The translations under genes were made by a program, and so were the position numbers. DNA of 64,000 nt from NCBI RefSeq assembly GCF_009906955.1, contig NZ_CP047656.1, forward strand, positions 3,967,001-4,031,000, given 5' to 3'. This DNA is from Paraglaciecola mesophila. Lineage in GTDB: Bacteria; Pseudomonadota; Gammaproteobacteria; Enterobacterales; Alteromonadaceae. The first letter of the stretch is position 1, and each line of letters opens with the position of its first letter. Shown here piece after piece: positions 43,349-53,251 of the stretch. The notes below the pieces were generated by a model. It was not told the DNA's origin, did not search any database, and was given only the letters and a program-made list of their open reading frames with translations.

Positions 43349-44416
43349 TTAGCCTGCGTTACTAGATGATGTGTTTGTAACCAATGGGCTTTCAGGGGGA
43401 GGCGTATGGTTAATCAGATGATCAATTACGCTATCTGTATCCATGTTTTGTGCCTGAGCTTGAAAGTTAAGCAATATTCGATGGCGCAGCACCCCGTGAG
43501 CCACACTACGAATATCCTCTAAGGTCACAGCAAAACGTTGATTTAACAAGGCATTGGCTTTGGCGCACAATACTATTGCTTGGCCTGCGCGTGGCCCTGC
43601 GCCCCAACGTACAAACTCTTTCACGCTTTGGTTCCCGCTAATATCTGGGCGAGTATCGCGCACGAGTTGACTGATGTATTGCAGTAGCTCAGATGCGATG
43701 TCCACTTGGCGCACTAGGCTTTGCAATGTCAGTATTTCTTCCGTATGCAGTACTTCTTTTAGCGTAACGCTTTGGGTGCCTGTGGTACGGGCTAGAATTT
43801 CAATTTCTTCTTCTGCACTTGGATAACCCACGCGCACAAACATTAAGAAGCGGTCGAGTTGTGCTTCAGGCAGGGCATAGGTGCCTGATTGCTCAACGGG
43901 ATTCTGAGTAGCCAAAACAAAAAAGGGTTTTGGTAACGGGTGAATATTGCCGGCATAGCTGATGGTGCGCTCTTGCATGGCTTCTAGTAGTGCTGCTTGG
44001 GTTTTTGGTGGGGTACGGTTTATTTCATCTGCTAATAAAATATGAGTGAAAACGGGACCTTGTTTGAATTTAAAAAAGCGCTCGCCACTGTCGTGGTCTG
44101 TTTCCAGTATTTCTGTGCCTATGATGTCGCTTGGCATTAAATCCGGTGTAAATTGAATGCGTTTGTAATCCAGCTCTAGGGTCTTGGCTAAAGAACTGAC
44201 CATTAAGGTTTTAGCTAATCCTGGGGCGCCTTCTAGTAAACAATGGCCACCAGCTAGCATAGCCACTATCAATTGCTGAACAACGCTGCGCTGGCCAACG
44301 ATCACTCGGCCAAGTTCATCAGTCACATCGGCCAGCTTGGAAAGTAGCTGTATAATATCTTGTTCACCAAGGGGGAGGCTCTGTGGTTGAGAGGGCAAAC
44401 TGTTCGTGGTACTCAT
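43349..44416 (-). CDS. MoxR-family AAA+ ATPase
   Basis: 355 aa. Walker A is GAPGLAKT and Walker B is LLADEINR. Sensor 1 lies in LATQNPVEQSGTY, the arginine-finger region in PEAQLDRFL, and the lid has VRWGAGPRAGQ. MoxR ATPases work with vWA/DUF58 partners in protein-complex maturation and envelope stress tolerance. Cytoplasmic. It is the energy-supplying member of this operon. Confidence 0.94.
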   Translation of the reverse strand: MSTTNSLPSQPQSLPLGEQDIIQLLSKLADVTDELGRVIVGQRSVVQQLIVAMLAGGHCLLEGAPGLAKTLMVSSLAKTLELDYKRIQFTPDLMPSDIIGTEILETDHDSGERFFKFKQGPVFTHILLADEINRTPPKTQAALLEAMQERTISYAGNIHPLPKPFFVLATQNPVEQSGTYALPEAQLDRFLMFVRVGYPSAEEEIEILARTTGTQSVTLKEVLHTEEILTLQSLVRQVDIASELLQYISQLVRDTRPDISGNQSVKEFVRWGAGPRAGQAIVLCAKANALLNQRFAVTLEDIRSVAHGVLRHRILLNFQAQAQNMDTDSVIDHLINHTPPPESPLVTNTSSSNAG

Positions 44417-44495
44417 GAGGTTACTACCTTAATTCTTATTGGTTGGCCGACTATTCTTCGTGCTCGATTAGCACGCTGTTCTTGTTTATATAAGC

Positions 44496-45206
44496 TCAGG
44501 CGGTCATGGCATAAAGTACGATATTCACCGCGAATTTTGTGTTGTCTTCTTTGAGCCAACGCTTGTTACGAAAATCATAATCCCATTCGCAGCCTAAGTC
44601 TTTATTGCTGTATAGCACCGCAATTTTGCCGTTAACTATGATGGCTTTCAGGTAGTTGTGAACCAAGTCATCACCCCAGCCATTGAGTTCAATAGAAGTA
44701 CGTGGTGGCCCGTCAAAGGTAAAAAAAGCACTGTAAATTGGATGATCATTAGGGATCTTTTGCAATGCATCTTCCCCAAACAGGCTGCGCATTTGTGCTT
44801 CAAAGGTTTTGGCAAACATTCCATCAATATCGTGGTTACAATCATCTACAAAAACAAAGCCACCATTTTCAACGTATTGCTTAAAGTTCTGGGCCTCGGC
44901 ATCACTAAATTGCACCAATCTGTGCCCAGCCATATAACAAAAAGGTGCGTTAAGCATGGCGGGATCTGACAGGGGAATAATGCGCTCTTTTATATCCACC
45001 CTCAGGCTGGTGTATTCAATCAATGAGTTAAGCACATTGGCAGGCATCCGTTCATCTACCTCCCAATCACCGGATTCATAGCTTAATCGAGTAAAATAGA
45101 AATCGTAATCACTACTCTGCGCCCATGCATTAGCGCCACGAAAAAACGCCTGTGCAGCGAATGCTATACATGCGTTTTTAATAAATTTTCGGCGGGGCAT
45201 ACTCAT
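44496..45206 (-). CDS. DUF4159-domain protein with twin-arginine signal
   Basis: About 236 aa. The N terminus MPRRKFIKNACIAFAAQAFF is a clear Tat-type signal (RRKFIK, then a hydrophobic stretch), ending near ANAWA. The mature part carries the DUF4159 pattern FYFTRLSYESGDWEVD..., PFCYMAGHRLVQFS and GGFVFVDDCNHDIDGMF, a GATase-like fold. The frame opens further upstream (45266), but the Tat signal fixes the start at 45206 or 45200. It lies between TldE and MoxR. Confidence 0.85.
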   Translation of the reverse strand: MSMPRRKFIKNACIAFAAQAFFRGANAWAQSSDYDFYFTRLSYESGDWEVDERMPANVLNSLIEYTSLRVDIKERIIPLSDPAMLNAPFCYMAGHRLVQFSDAEAQNFKQYVENGGFVFVDDCNHDIDGMFAKTFEAQMRSLFGEDALQKIPNDHPIYSAFFTFDGPPRTSIELNGWGDDLVHNYLKAIIVNGKIAVLYSNKDLGCEWDYDFRNKRWLKEDNTKFAVNIVLYAMTA

Positions 45207-45272
45207 GGTTTGGCACACGTTCAAAAATGTTGAAGATGAGTTCAGGCTCCTACGAGCCTGAGACAAAGCGAC

Positions 45273-46616
45273 TTATACTGCGTCAGACAAGCTGCTAAAC
45301 GTAAAGTCACGAATTTTCATAGGCGGTATCATGCAGCCTTCAATCCGCTGTGGTTCACCCAGCGCCTCGATATTATTGAGCATAATGATCGGACTTTCAT
45401 TGAAACGGAAGTTTTTGATCGGGTATTTGATCTTGCCGTTTTCAATATAAAATGTGCCGTCGCGGGTCAAACCTGTATACAGCAAAGTTTGTGGATCAAG
45501 GCCGCGTATGTACCACAAGCGGGTGACTAGTACGCCCCGGCGAGTATTCTTGAGCATATCTTCAAGAGACTGATCACCACCGTCCATAATAAAATTACGA
45601 TTGGCTGGTATATAGTCACTTTTCGTATGTTTTGCCCAGTATGGCGAGTTGGGCATGTTTTTAATCGTACCGTCTTTTATCCAATCGATTTTATTCAATG
45701 GATAACCATTGCCAGCGAAGGGCGCGCTTGGGGCGATTGCATGCTGAGGATCAGAGTGAATATGGACACGTTCGTCAAACATTTTCTGGCCCAATTTGTT
45801 TTTCGGCGCATTTTCACCTTTAGACCCTTTGGCTACTTTATTACTTAAAAAACTACGTCCTTCATCGGCAGAGCGTTGATCAAACGCACGCATCATATTT
45901 TGAATCAGACCCACACTGGCTGCAGGTTCAAGAATAACCGTATACTTACCGGGCTCCATTTCTTTAGCATCTGCTGAGCCTTTCGATTTTTGAATGGCAA
46001 TAGAGGACAACTTAGCAGTATCGAGCAGCTTCACGTCACTGTAGTCTCCTGATGCCCAGCCCGATCCTTTACCATCTTCGGTACGAATAGTGACAGAAAA
46101 ATCTACCTGGGTAGCTGTGTTGTACGCGAACAAACCTTTGCTGTTCATAATTGCGCTCATTTCTACGGCGTCTTCTAAAAAGCCTGCCGCAATAAGCTTG
46201 TTCTTTTTAGATGGTTCAATACTATCAAAAGCGGCTTGAGCGCGATCCTCTGGGGTTACATCGGCAGTAGATTCAAAGTAGGTATTTGCTTTAGCGTATT
46301 TTTGTTTGCCAAATACAGGCATAAACTCTTCGTTTTCTGGAGCAAGTTTGGCTAACTCTTCCGAGCGGCGTACCACTTTTTCAAGGGAAGCATCGTCGAA
46401 CTCATTAATGGTGGCGGTGCCTGTGCGCTTACCAAAGGTGGATTGCACGATAAGTATAAGGTCGCTTTCTTGACCTGAGGTTGACACAGTGTTGCGGGCA
46501 TAGCGAATATTGCCACCTACTTTGCTTTCTAAATTGCATTCACATTCATCGGCTTTTGAGAATGTTAGGACTTTGCTCAGCAGCTTTTTGGCGTGTTGTT
46601 CAGTAATTATGGTCAT
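45273..46616 (-). CDS. TldE/PmbA-family protein (non-catalytic partner)
   Basis: 447 aa. TldE-like fold with N-terminal ADECECNLESKVGGNIRYARN and C-terminal IRGLDPQTLLYTGLTRDGTFYIENGKIKYPIKNFRF. It lacks the HExxxH motif, as TldE does. In E. coli TldD-TldE form a heterodimeric zinc protease that cleaves unfolded peptides (microcin B17 precursor, CcdA). No signal peptide is seen, unlike the TldD partner. GGAAGGAAA precedes the ATG. Confidence 0.88.
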   Translation of the reverse strand: MTIITEQHAKKLLSKVLTFSKADECECNLESKVGGNIRYARNTVSTSGQESDLILIVQSTFGKRTGTATINEFDDASLEKVVRRSEELAKLAPENEEFMPVFGKQKYAKANTYFESTADVTPEDRAQAAFDSIEPSKKNKLIAAGFLEDAVEMSAIMNSKGLFAYNTATQVDFSVTIRTEDGKGSGWASGDYSDVKLLDTAKLSSIAIQKSKGSADAKEMEPGKYTVILEPAASVGLIQNMMRAFDQRSADEGRSFLSNKVAKGSKGENAPKNKLGQKMFDERVHIHSDPQHAIAPSAPFAGNGYPLNKIDWIKDGTIKNMPNSPYWAKHTKSDYIPANRNFIMDGGDQSLEDMLKNTRRGVLVTRLWYIRGLDPQTLLYTGLTRDGTFYIENGKIKYPIKNFRFNESPIIMLNNIEALGEPQRIEGCMIPPMKIRDFTFSSLSDAV

Positions 46617-46641
46617 TATATTTTCCTTCCTAGTGAGCTGC

Positions 46642-48270
46642 TTAAACGTTGCGCGCTGTGTTAATCACGTTAATGTTGTCGAATCTCGTGGTTGGGCAAC
46701 CATGAGAAACCGCGCTCACTTGTGAAGGCTGGCCTTTACCATCAAAGAACGAACCGCCTACTCTATAATCAGATTTACCTGCTAACTGACTACAGCTATT
46801 CCAGAATTCTTGGGTGTTAGATTGATATGCCACATCTTCAATTTGATCGACAATTTTGCCGTCTTTAATTTCATAAAATAACTGCCCACCAAATTGGAAA
46901 TTATAACGTTGCTGATCGATAGAGTAAGAACCGCGACCAGCAATATAAATGCCTTTTTCAACGTCTTTAATCACATCATCAGCGGATAAGTCTTTTTCAT
47001 TTGGACGAAGTGACACATTCGACATACGTTGGAACTGCACATCGCGCCAGCTTTGTGCATAACTGCAGCCGTGTGACTCTTTTTGACCAAGCATATGTAC
47101 TTGGTCTCGGGTGGCTTGGTAGTTGACCAAAATACCGTCTTTGATCAAGTCCCATTCTTTGGTTTTAACACCTTCGTCATCGTATCCTACATTGCCTAAG
47201 GTGTTGGGTTGGTTTTTATCTGCATAGAGATTGACTATATCTGACCCATACTGGAAATCACCGCTTTTCCATTTGTCTAGGGTGGCAAAACTGGTACCAG
47301 CGTAGTTTGCTTCGTAGCCCAGTACGCGATCTAGCTCCAGAGGGTGTCCGACGGATTCGTGTATAGTCAGCATTAAGTGAGCTGGGTCGAGCACGAGGTC
47401 GTATTTGCCGGGCTCTACCGATTTCGCTTTTAATTTGGCTTGTAGTTGTTTACCAGCGGCTGCGGCATCTTCTACCATATCGTAGGAGTTATGGTAGCCA
47501 ACGTTTGCCCCTTGAACACGCACTTTGTCTTTCTCTAAACCGTCTAAATATTCATACCCCATACCCACGGGGTTACCTAAAGCAGAGCGCTGTTTGAAGC
47601 CGTCTTCCCCTACAGCTGTGGCGGTAAAGGGGGCCCATAGGCGGTGGATATCTTGATCGATGTAGGATCCATCAGTAGAAGCGAAATATTTTTGCTCATT
47701 CACTAGGAATAAACGTGAACTGATAAAGCTCGCGCCGTTTTGCATCGCCGCATCGTTTACTGACAATAGTAAATCGACCTTGTCTTGAATAGGGACTTTC
47801 ATGGCATTCTTTTTAATAGGTGTTTGCCAACTGACTTCACCCACCCCTTTCACAGGAGCGAGTTGTACCGGTGTAGTTTGAAACTTTGAATTTGCCATAG
47901 CGACGGCGACAGCTTGTTCTGCTGCTTTGGCTACGCTGTCAGGCGTCATATTTGAGGTTGATGCAAAGCCCCATGTACCGTTAGCAATAACACGTACGCC
48001 AATACCCGCAGATTCAGTATTGGTTATGCTGTCGACGCGGGTTTCACGTGTCGTCACAAATTGGTTTAAGTAACGGCCAATACGGGCATCGGCATAGGTC
48101 GCCCCTTTTGCTTTTGCGGCGTTTAATGCGATATCAGCCAACTTCTTTTTATAGGTTACATCCATGGGTTTATCGAGAAGCTGATCGGCCGAGATAGCCA
48201 CTCCCGATACTGGTAGCATAAGCGTGCCCATTCCGGCACTACTTAGCTTAATAAAGTCGCGTCTTTCCAT
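46642..48270 (-). CDS. TldD-family zinc metallopeptidase with twin-arginine signal
   Basis: 542 aa. The N terminus MERRDFIKLSSAGMGTLMLP is a Tat-type signal (RRDFIK). The active-site motif HESVGHPLELD (HExxxH) is intact near residue 305, and the GxDDEG-type segment NVGYDDEGVKTKEWDLIKDG follows. Classical TldD is cytoplasmic, so this is the exported subtype. It is first in a compact eight-gene run with TldE, DUF4159, MoxR, DUF58, BatA-like, DUF4175-like and a 706-aa membrane protein. Confidence 0.92.
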   Translation of the reverse strand: MERRDFIKLSSAGMGTLMLPVSGVAISADQLLDKPMDVTYKKKLADIALNAAKAKGATYADARIGRYLNQFVTTRETRVDSITNTESAGIGVRVIANGTWGFASTSNMTPDSVAKAAEQAVAVAMANSKFQTTPVQLAPVKGVGEVSWQTPIKKNAMKVPIQDKVDLLLSVNDAAMQNGASFISSRLFLVNEQKYFASTDGSYIDQDIHRLWAPFTATAVGEDGFKQRSALGNPVGMGYEYLDGLEKDKVRVQGANVGYHNSYDMVEDAAAAGKQLQAKLKAKSVEPGKYDLVLDPAHLMLTIHESVGHPLELDRVLGYEANYAGTSFATLDKWKSGDFQYGSDIVNLYADKNQPNTLGNVGYDDEGVKTKEWDLIKDGILVNYQATRDQVHMLGQKESHGCSYAQSWRDVQFQRMSNVSLRPNEKDLSADDVIKDVEKGIYIAGRGSYSIDQQRYNFQFGGQLFYEIKDGKIVDQIEDVAYQSNTQEFWNSCSQLAGKSDYRVGGSFFDGKGQPSQVSAVSHGCPTTRFDNINVINTARNV

Positions 48271-48457
48271 ATGTTCTGTCCCCTAGGTTAGGTGTTGTTA
48301 TGATTATATTTTTATGACTTTCTATGAAGTTTATTTACGCTAATGCGGTTAGGGCTCAGTGTAGAGTATTGCGCGATCCACTCAAGTCGGTGAGTCGCGC
48401 TTTTGTTACATTTTGTCAGACAATGCTCAGTAAAACGTAACAAAACTTATCTAGCTG

Positions 48458-50224
48458 TTATTCGTCGTGTTTTAACTGTGTTTCAATCCATTGATTGACA
48501 CTGTCTTCAAGTACGGCCATAGGTAAAGAGCCTTGGCCGATAATTACATCGTGGAACTGGCGTATGTCGAACTTTTCTTTCAAGCTGGCTTCTGCTTTGC
48601 TGCGAAGTTCACGTATTTTTAGCTCGCCAATTTTGTAAGATAGCGCTTGCCCTGGCCAAGATATATAGCGATCGATTTGATCTGCCGTGGCTTTCTCGGT
48701 CAGTGCGGTGCGTGAACCCAAATAATCAATGGCTTGTTGGCGGCTCCAGCCGAAGGCATGAATACCCGTGTCTACGACTAAGCGCACCGCGCGCCACATT
48801 TCGTAACCCAAGCGACCAAAGTCAGAATAAGGATCTTGATAAAAACCGGCTTCTTTGCCTAAGCGCTCAGAGTACAAGCCCCAGCCTTCTGAAAACGCTG
48901 AGTGGTTTAGTGTGCGGCGAAATTCAGGTACATCTAATTCCATGGCAATAGCGTTTTGTAGATGATGCCCAGGGACAGCCTCATGCAGGCTAAGGGCTTC
49001 TAGGTTGTATAGTGGTTGCTGGGCAGGATCAGAGGTTAAAAAGTATGTGCCGGGCGTGCGGTTATCTGGTGGCGGCATATAAAACGCACCGCGTGTAGCT
49101 GAGCCCTTAATGGTGAACGTATTGCGTGGCAAAGTAGCGAAAAAGCTGGGTAACTTGCCATACATTTTTTGGGTGATAAAAGCGGTTTTCTCCATCACAT
49201 CCTGACGGTCTTGGGCGTAAAAACGTGGATCTGTGGCTAAAAATTGCAAAAACTCTGCATAGCTTCCCTTAAAGCCCACCTGCTGAATAATCTCGTGCAT
49301 TTCTTGACTTATACGTTCCACTTCATCCAAACCGAGTTGGTGAATCTGCTTCGGTGTTAAGTCCGTAGTGGTGTAATAGTTGGCGGTGTAAGCATAGTAG
49401 TCAGCGCCCCCTTTAACACTAGAAATACCCGGCTCTTGGCGGCAGTGGGGCATATAGTCATTTACAAAGTAATCGTTAAAATGCACATAGGCGGGCACTA
49501 CTGCGTTTTTGATAAGCTCGGCGCCTTTGCTGGCATAGCGTTGTTTTTGCTTTTTCGTAAATTGAGCCGGAAAACGGGTAAATGGTTCGTACAATGCACT
49601 GTCTTTGGGATTTTCAACGATGTGAGCTGTGATGGTTTGTTGATAGTGTTTGAAGGTTTCACAGTGCTGCACAAAGCCCGTTTTGACCCCTTGAGCGAGT
49701 AAATCAATATTTTCTTGATTAAAGCGCGGGTAGTCTTCAAGGCTAATCAAGTACTGATCGTAATCTTGCGCAGTTAGAAATGCCATGTTGGCAGGGGCCT
49801 CAGCAAAATAAGTATGCCAACCGCTTAAAAAGTTTATGGGGAAATAACGGTCTTGAAACTCATAGCTTTTGGCTTCGGTTTCACGCTCATATTTGAATAA
49901 GCGGTAACTGACCTGTTCATCCGTACTCAGTTGTTCAACGTCAATCTGAGCCAACTTATTAAGCATCGTTTGGTTAAAGGCTTCACGGCGCTCGAACCCC
50001 TGTGGGCTGAAATCTGCCAATTTTCCTTGGGGCTTCCATGCATCTGGATCGGTGCGAAAGAATATTTTCTCTTTTTTCGCTTCTTGCCAGTGGCTATTAA
50101 GCAAATCGTTAAATTCTTCGGTGGCATCCGCCCAAGTGTTCCCTGACATCGCCAGTAATGTGAGCATAGCAAGGGGTTTGCCGATTGCATGTGAAAGTGT
50201 GTTTTTAATAATGCTGATTTTCAT
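48458..50224 (-). CDS. DUF885-family secreted protein (putative zinc carboxypeptidase-like)
   Basis: 588 aa with a Sec-type signal (MKISIIKNTLSHAIGKPLAM... ending near TWA). The DUF885 core motif SLHEAVPGHHLQ is intact near residue 415, with GLYSERLGKEAGFY downstream. These proteins resemble M32/gluzincin-type peptidases by this HExxxGH pattern; the substrate is unknown. 31 bp after the M24 peptidase gene, and 187 bp before TldD on the same strand. Confidence 0.87.
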   Translation of the reverse strand: MKISIIKNTLSHAIGKPLAMLTLLAMSGNTWADATEEFNDLLNSHWQEAKKEKIFFRTDPDAWKPQGKLADFSPQGFERREAFNQTMLNKLAQIDVEQLSTDEQVSYRLFKYERETEAKSYEFQDRYFPINFLSGWHTYFAEAPANMAFLTAQDYDQYLISLEDYPRFNQENIDLLAQGVKTGFVQHCETFKHYQQTITAHIVENPKDSALYEPFTRFPAQFTKKQKQRYASKGAELIKNAVVPAYVHFNDYFVNDYMPHCRQEPGISSVKGGADYYAYTANYYTTTDLTPKQIHQLGLDEVERISQEMHEIIQQVGFKGSYAEFLQFLATDPRFYAQDRQDVMEKTAFITQKMYGKLPSFFATLPRNTFTIKGSATRGAFYMPPPDNRTPGTYFLTSDPAQQPLYNLEALSLHEAVPGHHLQNAIAMELDVPEFRRTLNHSAFSEGWGLYSERLGKEAGFYQDPYSDFGRLGYEMWRAVRLVVDTGIHAFGWSRQQAIDYLGSRTALTEKATADQIDRYISWPGQALSYKIGELKIRELRSKAEASLKEKFDIRQFHDVIIGQGSLPMAVLEDSVNQWIETQLKHDE

Positions 50225-50255
50225 TAATGTGATTCTTATTTTAATAAAAGGGTGT

Positions 50256-51548
50256 TTAAAGCACGGCTAGTGCGCCAATCGGGGATTCTAGGCTATCAGG
50301 CGGTGTGGTGAACCAGCGTGGGCCCTTGTCGGTCATGTAAATGCAGTCTTCTAAACGTACCCCAAATTCCCCAGGTATATAAATACCTGGTTCATCAGAA
50401 AAGCACATGCCCGCCTGCAGTCGCGTTTTTTCTTGATGCACGAAGTTAACGGGTTCATGACCTTCCATACCAATGCCGTGACCGGTGCGATGAGAAAGCC
50501 CAGGTAATTGGTATTCAGGGCCTAAGCCTTGGCGTTGATAATAGGCTCGCACTGCGTCATCGACGGCACCAGCGGGTACGCCAATTTGGGCATTTTCGAA
50601 AGCAATTTGCTGCCCTTTGCGTACAGTTTGCCAAATCTTCTGTTGTTTTTTGGTTGGTTCGCCATATACAAATGTGCGGCTGATATCAGACTGATAACCA
50701 TGCACCGCACAGCCACAATCCATTAAAACAACAGAGCCATTGTTAATGGTTTGAGCCTGCTTGCTGCCATGGGGATAGGCACTGGCTTCGTTGAATAAAG
50801 CCATAGTCCAAATACCGCTGCCTCCCAACTGGGCCTGAGCACTGCTCATTAGCTGGTTGACGTCTTGTTGGCTCATCCCGAGCGCAAGGTTGGCGTGCAC
50901 GTATTGGTATGCCTTGAGGGTGATTTCATTTGCTTTATGCATAAGAGCGATTTCGTGATCGCTTTTAAACATGCGACAACCTTGGGTAATCGGATCTGCA
51001 GAAGTGTGTTGCATCTGACGCATTAGGCCCATAACCCCGTCGAGCACGAAATAACGTACTGAATGTTCGAAGGCCAAGCGTCCCTTTTTTACATTACGAT
51101 CGTTCAAAATCTGCTGTACTAACACAAATGGGCTTTCATGTTCCTGCCAAACGCGTACGTCGTCGCCAACTTTGAGAGATTCACGGATACTCGGCTCTTC
51201 AAAAAATGGGCATAAAACAGCAATGTCACCTTCGCGAGGAATGACCACAGCGGTTAAACGTTCGCTGCGCCACCACTGAATCCCGGTAAAGTAGTCCATT
51301 GCGGCACCAGGCTCTAAAATCATCGCTGCCACATTGGATTTCGCCATTAATGATTGCGCTTTTTTGATGCGCGCTTTACGTTCATTGACTGTGATAGGTC
51401 GGCTAGATGCCGTGATATCGGATAATATCGCTACTTTATCTGTGGCTAAAGAGGCAGAGCTATTTGCTGCAAATACCGATTGAGAAAGGGGGAGGGTGGC
51501 TACCGCTGCAGCACTGGCTTTAATAAAGGCTCTTTTTGTTATTTTCAT
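50256..51548 (-). CDS. M24-family peptidase with Tat-like signal
   Basis: 430 aa from the ATG at 51548, which has GGAA at suitable spacing (in-frame ATG 51557 and GTG 51569 lie upstream). N terminus MKITKRAFIKASAAAVATLP is a KR variant of a twin-arginine signal, with cleavage expected near VFAANS. The C-terminal pita-bread domain has metal ligands in LMDCGCAVHGYQSDISRTF, HRTGHGIGMEGHE, SDEPGIYI and VRLEDC, so it should be an active aminopeptidase P/prolidase-like enzyme outside the cytoplasm. Confidence 0.88.
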   Translation of the reverse strand: MKITKRAFIKASAAAVATLPLSQSVFAANSSASLATDKVAILSDITASSRPITVNERKARIKKAQSLMAKSNVAAMILEPGAAMDYFTGIQWWRSERLTAVVIPREGDIAVLCPFFEEPSIRESLKVGDDVRVWQEHESPFVLVQQILNDRNVKKGRLAFEHSVRYFVLDGVMGLMRQMQHTSADPITQGCRMFKSDHEIALMHKANEITLKAYQYVHANLALGMSQQDVNQLMSSAQAQLGGSGIWTMALFNEASAYPHGSKQAQTINNGSVVLMDCGCAVHGYQSDISRTFVYGEPTKKQQKIWQTVRKGQQIAFENAQIGVPAGAVDDAVRAYYQRQGLGPEYQLPGLSHRTGHGIGMEGHEPVNFVHQEKTRLQAGMCFSDEPGIYIPGEFGVRLEDCIYMTDKGPRWFTTPPDSLESPIGALAVL

Positions 51549-51784
51549 CAGGTTCATTCCATATGACACTTGCCAGCAACATTATTACAAAACGTAAAAG
51601 AGTTATAGCCAAGACATAAAATTCAACAATATAGGGTGTAAGGAATTTAACCCAGTTGCGGGGGGCACAATTGCTTGGAAAATATTTCGATCACTTGGCA
51701 ATTCGTGGGACAATAACGTGTTTTTTGCTGTACGCAAATATTCATTTCCAAGGTTTCTTTTAACCCAACAAGCCATACAAATAC

Positions 51785-53056
51785 ATGCCAAATAACGCCC
51801 GAGACGATTTTAATTATGCCCACAGGCTTGAGCAGCTAACTTATTTGTTATCTGAACATAAAGCTCTGTGGCAATTTGCGACGTTTAATCAATCTGATTT
51901 GCCATGGCGTGAAAACTACCCTGAGTTGTGTGATTGGCTAGATTCCCAATCCGTGACCGACCTTTTATCTGACGATACCCAAGCGCGAATCGGCCAATTT
52001 TTACCATTTGTGTCACAGATTGTGGCATTGACTCAGCTTGATGACTTTACGCTTGGTGGTTTAACCCCCAGCATGGAAAAAGATACCGCTGAATTTACCT
52101 CGGTTCCTGTGCATTTTAGCCATGGTATTGGCGGGCGAAAATGGCAGCAAATTAGTGCTTTTTTTGCCGCCCTTGGTCCTGCAAAAAAGGCTGAAAACTA
52201 TCTTGAATGGTGCGCGGGTATGGGGCATCTAGGACGCTTGGTAGCATTAAAAACGTCCTCCAGTGTACACAGTTTAGAATGGCAACAGGCTTTATGTGAT
52301 AAAGGCCGCACGCTTGCCCAAAAGGCGAATGTACAACAAGGTTTTGTGTGCGATGATGCGCTCGCTGCCCAAAGTGCCACTCACTTAACAGGTAAAGACT
52401 GCGCAATAGCCTTGCACGCATGCGGAGATTTACATACCGCTCTGCTGCGAGCGGCAGGCAAGGTTAAAACGCCCCAGGTGGTTATTTCACCTTGTTGTTA
52501 CCACCTTACTCAAGATGCTCGCTACGTTGGGCTTTCCCAATTCTGCCAAGCTAACTTGATTCAATATGGGCTTGAGTTAGACAAAGACGACTTAAAACTT
52601 GCGGTTAAACAAGTCGCGACTGCTGGTGCAAGAGAGCAAGACTTACGCGAGCTTGAGCTAACTTATCGGCTTGGTTTTGACACATGGTTACGAGAGACAC
52701 TAAACGCCGATAATTACATTCCTCTTCCGTCTGTGAAAAAAAGCCAGCTGAACCAAGGATTCGAAGCATTTTGTCACTGGGCCGCAGAGCAAAAAAATCA
52801 GCTGTTTAATGCCACAGACGAACAGATTGCTCAGTTTTTAGCGATTGGCAAACAGCGCCGAACCTTGCTTGCACGCTTAGAGGCGGTGCGCAGCTGCTTT
52901 CGCCGGGCTATGGAGTTGTGGCTCGTGCTTGACCGAGCACTCTTTATGCAAGAGCAGGGGTATCAGGTTGAAGTCGGCCTATTTTGCGCAGCACAAATCA
53001 CTCCGCGTAATTACATGTTACGGGCGGTATTCGAAAAGTATGTAACAACCGAGTAA
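51785..53056 (+). CDS. SAM-dependent methyltransferase-like protein (Methyltransf_32 type)
   Basis: 423 aa, cytoplasmic. SAM-binding motif I is EWCAGMGHLGRLVAL near residue 140. The family blocks ALHACGDLHTALLRAA and VVISPCCYHLT match the methyltransferase domain found in GSTCD/METTL25-type proteins, where the CCYH motif is characteristic. About 130 residues precede and 180 follow the domain. The substrate is not known; RNA is plausible by family analogy only. Confidence 0.82.
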   Translation: MPNNARDDFNYAHRLEQLTYLLSEHKALWQFATFNQSDLPWRENYPELCDWLDSQSVTDLLSDDTQARIGQFLPFVSQIVALTQLDDFTLGGLTPSMEKDTAEFTSVPVHFSHGIGGRKWQQISAFFAALGPAKKAENYLEWCAGMGHLGRLVALKTSSSVHSLEWQQALCDKGRTLAQKANVQQGFVCDDALAAQSATHLTGKDCAIALHACGDLHTALLRAAGKVKTPQVVISPCCYHLTQDARYVGLSQFCQANLIQYGLELDKDDLKLAVKQVATAGAREQDLRELELTYRLGFDTWLRETLNADNYIPLPSVKKSQLNQGFEAFCHWAAEQKNQLFNATDEQIAQFLAIGKQRRTLLARLEAVRSCFRRAMELWLVLDRALFMQEQGYQVEVGLFCAAQITPRNYMLRAVFEKYVTTE

Positions 53057-53211
53057 TGCCATTCTACTTATTAATGTGGATTGGTATAGGTATCTGGAGT
53101 GACGGTTAATTCACTTGTAATTGCGAAGATGTGGGCAGAAATTATTCCCCTCAGTCTATATTAATATTTATTGTAAATTATCTTGAAAAAGTTTGGCATA
53201 CTGCCATTGAT

Positions 53212-53224
53212 GTTATATTATAAC
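53212..53224. promoter_or_regulatory. Zur-like operator palindrome
   Basis: GTTATATTATAAC is a perfect palindrome about a central T, extended by AT on one side and GT on the other. It fits the core of the gammaproteobacterial Zur box (GTTATANTATAAC). It lies 27 bp before the start of the MerC-type gene, so zinc-bound Zur would be expected to repress it. Confidence 0.78.
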
Positions 53225-53251
53225 GTCCGAATTTTAGAGGGTTAACCAGCA

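Noticed and set aside
51600..51784. Possible attC or hairpin upstream of the methyltransferase gene (GGGACAATAACGTG resembles an arm of the attC at 25572)
   Set aside because: No complementary arm or core pair could be found nearby; the likeness is limited to about 14 bases and is probably chance.
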